Assembly: GCA_902802375.1 (NCBI GenBank)
Contig: CADCLS010000011.1
Span: forward strand, 1-54,712
Source of the DNA: Oscillospiraceae bacterium
Lineage (GTDB): Bacteria; Bacillota; Clostridia; Oscillospirales; Acutalibacteraceae
Direction: 5' to 3'
DNA: 54,712 nucleotides
In this document: piece by piece, positions 1 through 8,400 of the stretch
Layout of the letters: each line of letters starts with the position of its first letter
Numbering within the stretch: the first letter of the stretch is position 1
The notes under the pieces: model-generated
What the model was told of the DNA's origin: nothing
The model's input: the letters and a program-made list of their open reading frames with translations, nothing else
The model's database searches: none
Position numbers and translations under genes: made by a program

Positions 1-1292
1 GAAAAAGGATTATTGTTTTCGTCTTTATCAAACTGCATTAGTATCGGTGTGTCTTCCGTAAGAGTATACTCTAATATTTTACGGTAATTGTCTTGTTTCA
101 ACGCAACCGCTTCGGCTAATGCTACACCGCTTTGAGCATTGGCACTTTGAGGACTATAGTGTTCGTCAATATCACTTGATTGTAATGCGGTATCGGCTTT
201 TTCTAAACTTGTCTGCACGCTACTTGCAAGGTCGGTTTTAGGTATCCCTGTTTCAGGTTTTTCATATTTTGTATCATCATGATAATCATATATATCCTGT
301 TTAACAGCCGGGGATTGGTTATAGTGAATAGTGGCATTAGTTAATGCCATTCTATCGATACCATATATATTTTCCCATTGTGTCTTGGAACCCAAGTAGT
401 AAACATCCATAGGTCCCGTGCAACCTTGGAAAGCATTACCACCAATTCTAATTACCGAATCAGGTATTACTATTGATTTAAGCGCAGTACAGTTTCTAAA
501 AACGCCAGAACCTATTTCAGCAACAGAGTCAGGTATTACTATTGATTCAAGAGCAACACAAGCATTAAAAGCATCATCACCAATTACAGTAACTGAATTA
601 GATATATTAATTGATTTAAGTTTAGAGCAATCCCAAAACGCACCCGTGCCAATCATTTTTACAGAGTTTGGCATAAAAATTCCTGTAAGTTCAGAACAAT
701 GGGTTAACGACCAGCTATTAAATCCATTTACTATCTGACCGTCTATTTTTTCAGGTATTGTAAAGTCACCTGCTATCTCTGTTTTTGATACACCTGATTT
801 TACACCTTCAATTAAAAGCCCAGAACTACTATATACCGTATAGCTTATATACCGCAGTATAGGATTTATAGCTTCGGCTACTGCTTTACCGCTTTGAGCA
901 TTGGCGCTTTGAGGACTATAGTGTTCGTCGGTCACAGCATCCGCGCCCGGGTCGCCCTTGTCACCCTTCGGTCCTGTTGCTCCCGTATCGCCTTTATCTC
1001 CCTTTTCACCCTGAACGCCCTGTGGGCCTTGGATGCCTTGTGGTCCGGTAGCGCCGGTGTCGCCTTTATCACCCTTGTCACCTTTATCGCCTTTAGGTCC
1101 CATAATCCACTTAAGTTCATTCCAGGTATGAACACCGTCGCCTATCTTTAACGCTTCTATACGGTTTTCATCCGTATCGCTCGGGACCACACCCCATTCC
1201 CCTTTAAGTAAAATCGGGTTTTCGCTCGCCCAGTTTTCCGCTGTATCTGACCGGATACAGAATCTCGCCGAAACATGAATTTCTTTGCTCAT
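1..1292 (-). CDS. Phage tail fibre, partial: Mtd-like N-terminus, collagen-like stalk, leucine-rich repeats
   Basis: This frame is open from an ATG at 1292 to the window edge, so the C-terminus is missing. A GGAGG ribosome binding site lies just upstream, and the start directly follows the stop codon of the neighbouring baseplate gene. Residues 1-64 resemble the Mtd N-terminal attachment domain ([11 protein letters not shown], then [14 protein letters not shown]). Residues 65-118 are 18 Gly-X-Y triplets of collagen type. Residues about 200-290 contain BspA-type repeats (LRR_5) with units such as [13 protein letters not shown] segment with [11 protein letters not shown] occurs twice. It is probably the receptor-binding fibre. 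The function is inferred from architecture and position. Confidence 0.82.
   Translation of the reverse strand, partial: MSKEIHVSARFCIRSDTAENWASENPILLKGEWGVVPSDTDENRIEALKIGDGVHTWNELKWIMGPKGDKGDKGDKGDTGATGPQGIQGPQGVQGEKGDKGDTGATGPKGDKGDPGADAVTDEHYSPQSANAQSGKAVAEAINPILRYISYTVYSSSGLLIEGVKSGVSKTEIAGDFTIPEKIDGQIVNGFNSWSLTHCSELTGIFMPNSVKMIGTGAFWDCSKLKSINISNSVTVIGDDAFNACVALESIVIPDSVAEIGSGVFRNCTALKSIVIPDSVIRIGGNAFQGCTGPMDVYYLGSKTQWENIYGIDRMALTNATIHYNQSPAVKQDIYDYHDDTKYEKPETGIPKTDLASSVQTSLEKADTALQSSDIDEHYSPQSANAQSGVALAEAVALKQDNYRKILEYTLTEDTPILMQFDKDENNNPF
109..168. repeat. Direct repeat inside tail fibre gene, copy 2
   Basis: A 60-bp segment nearly identical to 871-930. Both encode [14 protein letters not shown] followed by a short alanine-rich helix. 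They bracket the leucine-rich repeat section, so they may be linkers or recombination points for swapping fibre modules. Confidence 0.8.
871..930. repeat. Direct repeat inside tail fibre gene, copy 1
   Basis: Partner of 109-168, with a handful of differences over 60 bp. It lies directly after the collagen-like stalk in the protein. Confidence 0.8.
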
Positions 1293-2435
1293 TTAACTCA
1301 CTCTCCTCCAAATGTTTACCGCAAGGAACGGCGGTATATTATTGTGTGCCGCGCCGCCGCCGGCAGAACCGGTAACAGCTGTACTTATACCGGCATTATT
1401 GATAAAGCCATAAACACTACCACTCGAACCCGGATTTCCGACAGGCTGCAGATTTGCATTATCTGCCCTAAGGTGACTGTGTGCCGGAATTTCATCTGTT
1501 GTAAGTGTAACCTTGGCTTCACCGCCGGACTCGCCGACTACAAATGTCATACCGTCTAAGGTGCCGGCGTCAATGAGCGTTTTGCCGGCACCGATTTTCG
1601 CCCAGGTAGTACCGGTTATAACTTCGTTTGGGTCATAATCACTGTCAGCTGAGAATAAAAAACTGCCAACGGGATGATATTTTTCCATAAAATCACTTAA
1701 CCAAAGCTGTGCAGCAGATGCCATTGCTTCTCCAATAGCAGAATTAATTGCGGACCTCATATCCATTTCAAATAGCAAGAACTTTGCCGCAATAGCTCTT
1801 GAAGTAACAGGATTTAAGCTAAAATCGCTAATCACATCATCAATTGCGTGATGAATAGGTATTTTTGTTTCTGCATCGCCGCCCTCAAAAATAAATACGG
1901 TGCCCGCCTCGAGCGCTGCGCGTGCCGCTTCGGTTGCCGCCTGAGCTTCGATACATATTTCTTTTGCGGCATTTGCCGCACTTGCCGCTTCCCTGGCTGA
2001 TACTTCAAGCGATGATAGTGATTTGCGATCTTTCTGATAATCCGTATCTTCCTCCGGAGTCGCTTTGACATTCAAAACAATTATGCCGAGCCGCTTTTCA
2101 TATATTGCAATATCGTTATGTACCGAGGTTACTATCGGTATGATACGCACCGTACCGCTAATGCGACAATCCTGCTTAGTAAGCTCGTATTCGATAGGCG
2201 TGCTGTCGAGTGTATCCGTCGCCGTTCGGCAGTAATCCCCGGCAGCGTTATACACATCAAATCGATACACAAGGTCTCCCTCGCCCTTGCCGGCATTAAG
2301 CAGTGCTAACAGCTCAGCTGTCAGAGTGACTTTAATACCGTACGCGGCAACATCAAGCTTATATCCGCTTTCCTGTCTCGTTGCCGGATGCACTCCGGCA
2401 CGGTCGGCAATATATTCTATTTTTTCTATTGCCAT
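1293..2435 (-). CDS. Phage baseplate or tail-fibre protein with collar-like C-terminus
   Basis: A 380-residue protein between the giant polyvalent protein and the tail fibre. The N-terminal ~130 residues resemble BppU-type baseplate upper proteins of Gram-positive phages. An alanine-rich helical segment (about 145-185) follows. The C-terminal ~130 residues carry the familiar pattern HPVGSFLFS, then TTWAKIGAGKTL, then EIPAHSH, ending in HNNIPPFLAVNIWRR, which is typical of phage tail-collar or baseplate wedge tips. AAGGAGG precedes the ATG. Its TAA stop directly abuts the fibre ATG, so the two are probably co-translated. It likely forms part of the adsorption apparatus. Confidence 0.8.
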   Translation of the reverse strand: MAIEKIEYIADRAGVHPATRQESGYKLDVAAYGIKVTLTAELLALLNAGKGEGDLVYRFDVYNAAGDYCRTATDTLDSTPIEYELTKQDCRISGTVRIIPIVTSVHNDIAIYEKRLGIIVLNVKATPEEDTDYQKDRKSLSSLEVSAREAASAANAAKEICIEAQAATEAARAALEAGTVFIFEGGDAETKIPIHHAIDDVISDFSLNPVTSRAIAAKFLLFEMDMRSAINSAIGEAMASAAQLWLSDFMEKYHPVGSFLFSADSDYDPNEVITGTTWAKIGAGKTLIDAGTLDGMTFVVGESGGEAKVTLTTDEIPAHSHLRADNANLQPVGNPGSSGSVYGFINNAGISTAVTGSAGGGAAHNNIPPFLAVNIWRRVS

Positions 2436-2455
2436 TTTTTTACCTCCTTATAACT

Positions 2456-2481
2456 GAGGCACCGGGGTTTCCCGATGCCTC
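2456..2481 (-). terminator. Hairpin between polyvalent protein gene and baseplate gene
   Basis: GAGGCA pairs with TGCCTC around an inner CGGG/CCCG stem with a four-base loop. It lies in the short gap after the 2845-codon gene. There is no strong U tract, so it could be an attenuator or a processing hairpin and not a full terminator. Confidence 0.4.
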
Positions 2482-2486
2482 TTTAA

Positions 2487-5400
2487 TTACTTCATGTTTT
2501 CCCACAACGCATCTTTGTCTTTTGCGCTGAAGTCCATTTTTTGAATTGCCTTATATTTTTCTGCGTTTTTCTTTGCGTTTTCTTCGCTCAAGGCTCTTTT
2601 GGCTGTGAACCACTCGGCTACTGTTATACCTTGCTCTTTAAGAAGCTTGAACTTTTCCACCTCAAGACCAATATCAATTTCGTTATCCGAAAAACCGTCT
2701 TTCAACATTTCTTTTTTGAGCTTTTCAAAATCGGTTTTGTCTCTGTACTTTGAGTATTCATAAAGCTGCTTAAACTTCTTACTGCTGCTTCTCTTGACAG
2801 AAAGAAGCTTTTCATTTGCAATGGCGTCGCGGATATCTTTTTCAACTTCCTCTTTACCATCATCACTAAGGCTCTTGTAAACCTTTTTGGATTTAACATC
2901 ACTGAGTGCCTTATCCGCTTCCGATTTAACAGTTTCGCTTGCCTTAAGCGCCTTTTTTATATCCGATAGGGTATCTTTATCAGGCTTTGTGCTGTCAAGC
3001 AACCGCTTTAGCGTGGATTCGTACTTTTCTTTGTCATCATTTATAACCGCTTCGGCAAGGATGTGGTAGTATTGGGTATTTGTTCTTGATTTTGCGCCGA
3101 CAATTCGATTATAGGCGTTATTATCGACCGCCGCCTCAAAACTGAACACCTCGCCGTTTATCGCATCCATAGCGCTATGTACGATACCGGAAATTAAATC
3201 TTTTACATTCTTAATCGGTACGCCGGCGAACGGCTGAATAGCCTTTATAAATGTGTCAAGCGTATGCGCGGTAAGTTCCTCAGCAAATTCGCCTGCGGTA
3301 ATATTATTTTCTTTAATTTTTTTAACTGTATTGCCTACCCACTCACCGTCGTTGATAAACGAATTTATAATATCATTTATTGTTTCAACTGCCGGTACCT
3401 GAATTCCGTAATACTGCCCTGTTGCCGCACCAACGCCGAGTTTTACAGCATCATATATTTCGCTACCGAACACAACCGTTCCGAATAATGTTTCGAGGCA
3501 ACCGTCTCCAAGCCCCTTAAAGATTTCCGAGGCAGTCACTTCGTCTGTATCTTTATCCCGGTACGGTTTCATCTGGCTCAGTGCTGCTCTTATAGCGAGC
3601 TCCATTACATTGAGAAGTACAATTGATACCGCTTGTGAACTTATTGCATGGGCGACTTTACTTATTGCCTCCTTAAGTTCTGCTCGCGCCGTATCTTTTC
3701 CGGTAGCGTTCGCATTTTTATATGCATCCTTCTTTGTGCCAAGTTCCATAAATGCATCAAAGAGAATATTTGCATTTTGCAGCCGCTGTGTATAAAACAT
3801 TGTGACTGCGCGAGTCAGCGCATTTGTACTGCGAAGAATCTCAGGCCGCTGCATAACACTGTAATTCGGCTGCGTTTCCTCTATTACTTTTTCAAAGATT
3901 TCAGCAGTTTTTTTGTAAAACTGTGGCGAATTTTTCTCAAGCTTAAAGTTATCTTCAACATAATACTTTGAAGCGTACCATAATCGGCCAACAGTAGCGG
4001 CATCCATTTTGTTTATCCAGCCAAGCAGTGCCGGCATTTTCTTTGCAAGTTTGTCGCCGGGGCTGCCTGCCTCTTTAAGGGAGCCAAGCTCAACATCCAT
4101 ATTTCCGCGCATACGGTACCACAAAAGCGGCGAATACTTTGCAATTTCGTCAAGTTCTGCCCTGGCAAATATAAACTTTTTGTCACCGTTTTTGTCTTCT
4201 ACTACTGCCAGTGCTTTAAGCAGCGGTTTCCAACCTATTACCGCGGCAGCGGTGGGATATGATGCCGTTTGCTTGACAGCCACTCTCGGGTTGAGCATTA
4301 AAACGGCTCCGGCGTATTTCCCCCTTAAGCGGTCAAATATGCTAACTTCTCTTTTCCTTGCACCGTTCAGGTCCGCGATAAGTTTTTTTATATAATCTGT
4401 TACAGCTCCGCCCGAATACTTGTCATCTATCGCTTCCTTAACACTTGTCCCCCACGATGATGTGTCAAAATCATACTGCGCATAATTATAAACTTTACTA
4501 AAATTAGATAACGGTATAACTAGACCGTAATAATTAGCGTGATTATCAATATCGTTCTGCAACTGGTCTATGGCATCCATAAGGAATATCGGATTTTTAG
4601 CATTCTTTCTTTTTTCAAGATATCCCGCGTGTTCGAGAAGAGCATCGTGAACAACAGTATCAACCGGTTTATCAAGAAAATGTTCAGTTCTTACAATTCT
4701 CCAATAGTTTTTAACCGTAGCTTTCTTGAAACCGTAAACCTGCATCGTTATCTCATTAAGTGCCGGCGCAGAAACTTCCGAGTAATATTTATCGAAAACC
4801 TCAATCCATTTCTTTTCTATATCCGATAAAGATGAATCAAGCTTTGTAAACCACTGTAGCGCATCCGTAGGAACGACAGCTTTGAAAGTATCACTTTTGG
4901 ATTTTGCCGCACCATTTTTATAATAGCTCTTAAGGTCTTTAGGTATTTCTACGCCGCCCATTACTGCATTACGGTTTTGCTCATTTCTGCCGTGCATTAT
5001 AAGTGAGAGGCGCATACCTCTCGTTATCATAACCTTATTACCTTTTTCATCCACAAGTCCGCTATCAACAAGGTCGCTTTCTTTTGTGCTGAACATTTTT
5101 TTGGTTTCTCGAAATAAATCTTTATCACCGAGAATTTCACGCTTCAGCATTTCTTCGGCTTTCATTGTATATTCGATACTTATTTTCTGGCCTTTATCAA
5201 GCTCATCAGCAATAGTTTCAGCCTGAGAGCCCGTCTCATAATTACCAAGCATTCTGAATAAACGCATTGGCGACATTTGCGCAAACATTGCTTTGCTCAA
5301 AAGCTTAAAATTGCCGTGTGACCGCTTTATTTCATCAATAAATCCGTTAGCCACTTCGGCAACCTCTATACGCTCTTCGGCCCGTATCAGTTTGTTATAA

Positions 5401-8400
5401 TCGCTTATGTGTTTTTCAAGCGCGGCAAACACTTCGGATATAATTCTCAACTGATGCTCGTTATAGTTATAAGCTTCGGTATCACCAAGCTCACGGGAGA
5501 GCACCTCGAGCATTTGCGAAATGTTTTCGTCATACATTTGTGTTCGCTCATAGAATAGCTTATCATCGCCGGCATCCTTATAGGTCGCCTCATAAGCATC
5601 TTCACTCTTAAGCGCATCAAACATTTTTTTGATTTCGGTAACCTTATCGGCGGCATTTGTCGCGATTCTGAAAAGACGGTCGTATTTGTCTTTCAGCGCT
5701 TCTCTGACGGTATCGTTTGAGGCGTTCTGTATTTCCTGATTTAGCTTTTCAAGCCTTGCATAATACTTACCGCCGATTTTACTGTCGTCATAATCTATCG
5801 GGTTATCGTAAATAATATCAAGGGCGTCGACAACGGCTCTGATAAACGGCTGAGGAACATAACTGCCTTTTTTCGGGTTTCCAAGTTTTTTAGTGAATTT
5901 ATCCCTGAGTTTCAGAGCCTTTTCCCGATATTCGCGTTTTCTCTTCGATACCGCTTCGTTATATTTGCGTTCACTCTCTTTCCGGCGGTACTCTTCAAAC
6001 TTCTTATCCCCTCTCGCACGCTCTTTTTCGGTTGCCTTCTTTGCCGCTTCGTTTGCCGCCTGTGCTATTTCTCTGTTTCGCGCTCTCGTGCCGGTGTTAT
6101 CGAGTATGTCTTTTATTTCTTTTGCAATATACTCTGCAGCACCGTCTTCATCAAACTCTTCTACTGCATTTTCAAGCGAATTAACTATTCTGTTGAATTC
6201 TTCCGGCATATCTACCGAGTTAGTATCGGCGCTGAAATACTCCGGATAAGCCGCCGCCCACTCTTGCCACATCGAATCAAGGGATATACTGGCATTGGGG
6301 GATATTTTCAGTTTACTGCTCTTTCTGAAATTTGTTAGCGTGCCGTAATGATATAAGATTTCCTTTCGCTGAATATCATCGATATACACCGTAGTATTTC
6401 TTATAAGTTTAAGCGCTTCTTGAGCCTCAGGATATATTTGCGGTTTTATATATCCTGCCAAATCTTTTGATAGCTCGTCTATAAGGGAATCTAACACCGG
6501 AACCTTTACAATTTCACCATCGGAATTATAATCCCATTCTTTTCCGCCTTTATTGTGCTTAGCAACCAACTCGCGAAGCTTCCCTGCCAGCTCTTCCACT
6601 TCAACATTTTTTATTGCAAATTTGTTGATGAGCCGCTTTGCAAACATTGTAGGATTGTATCTTAATTCCTCAAGCCTATCACCGCGGAGGGAAAAGCGGA
6701 TGTCGGGGTTATACGAATTGAACCTTTCTGAAAGCGGTATAATATTGCCGTTATCGTCATAGGTGACCAGGTCGGCAGATTTGATTTGTTCGGGTTCGAA
6801 GACTACATAGTTTTTATCACTCGTATTGTTTTCATAATTAAAAGAGGTATATACAATAGAATCATATCCTTGTGATATTAAGTATTCAGAAAAGCCTTTC
6901 CCGTCCCCTACTACCCTGCTTATTAGTGAGCCCGTTCTCTTGTTCGCATCAACAAAACTTTCGAGACCGGAGAGTTTTTCTTTTCCTATTTTTTCGGCAT
7001 ACTCATTTAAGATTCCTATTTTGTCCATATCCTTAATACTTGTAAATATGAATGGTTTGTTTAATTTTAGATAAACATGATATGTGTTGTTGCCATCTCC
7101 GTATTTATTAGCAACAGCTTTATTGTCTGTAAAATAGAAACCGTCACCCATATTTCCGTAAAGAGTAGCTCCACTCCTAATTTTTGCTTTTTCGAAAGAT
7201 GTAAATCCACCCGATTTTGTCCCATGCCAACCTTCAAATGTATATCCACTTTCTTTTGCCGCTTCATCAACCATTTCCCTTAACTTCGCCTCGTTCTTTT
7301 CGGGATTTTTGGCAAGATTGAGATATTCGCTATCCGTTTCGGAAACTTTTTCTTGACTTTTTTGTGGATTTTCGGATATACTATTAGTGGTAGGGTTTGC
7401 GTCCGACTTTCCGGACCGCCCTACTTTTATTATTGTGCTAATGTCATACAATATTTTTTCGCCACTTTTTGTGTTTGCAATATGTAATGTTGCCTGCCAA
7501 ATAGATTTGTTTTTATCTTGTATGAAAGTCGTCCATTTATCCCAATAATTATTTCCGTTATCGTCAAGCCATCCGTGCGGATATTTTGAAGGTTCGGAAC
7601 TTTCCTGTCTTGCAGTCGCAATCAACTCATCTAAAAGAACAACAGATTCTTGTTTGACAGTATTTTTATTATATTTCGTTGTTAAATCTTTATTTACTGG
7701 AACAATTTTGCCACTTTTGTTTTTGAATTTTTCGTTAGACTTTGCAATTCTAATCTGTATTGGTTTTCCATTCTTGTCAAAAGCCGTAAATACTTTTCCG
7801 CTGATTGCTATTACATATTCTTTTACCTTCTTAATGCGTTCTTTTTCAGATAAATTGCTAAGCAATTCAGAATCAAGGAATACTCCTATACCGTAATCAT
7901 TGCCTTCGCTATCAAAAATATTTTTTATAGACCACTTCACCCCACCGTCTTCGGTGGGTTTTTTTGTTTCTGCGCTTTCATATACATCCTGAAGCTTGCG
8001 TTCGAGGCGTGCAAGGTCGGCTTCAAGCTTTCTTGTGGTTTTATTCCCCTTTATGTTGCTTATAAACCGCTTCACGGCTTCAATAATGTGGTGGAAAAGG
8101 TTTTTATCCTTGTGTGCTATTTCTTCAAGCGCGGAAAGAGAAGTTTCATAGCTCCCCTCAGGTAGCTCATTATCATACTTAAGAGCGGTGGCTATCTCGC
8201 TTCGATACTCTTTACCCTTAAAGAGAACATCAGCAAAGAAATCCGCCGCCGCTTCACGCTTGGCGTCTTCAAGCGTAAACGCTTTTCGGGCTACCGGCAT
8301 AATTCTCTCGTCGGTGGTGTATATCTCATAATATAAATCGAATAACGCTTTAACCGCGCCGGCATTACCGCCTTTATACTCTATGTCGTTTTCTTTAAGT

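Noticed and set aside
418-738. 106-codon plus-strand frame with repeats
   Set aside because: The repeats are the reverse image of the leucine-rich repeat section of the tail fibre gene.
1-1292. Diversity-generating retroelement, suggested by the Mtd-like fibre
   Set aside because: No reverse transcriptase or template/variable repeat pair is visible in the window. It could lie to the left.
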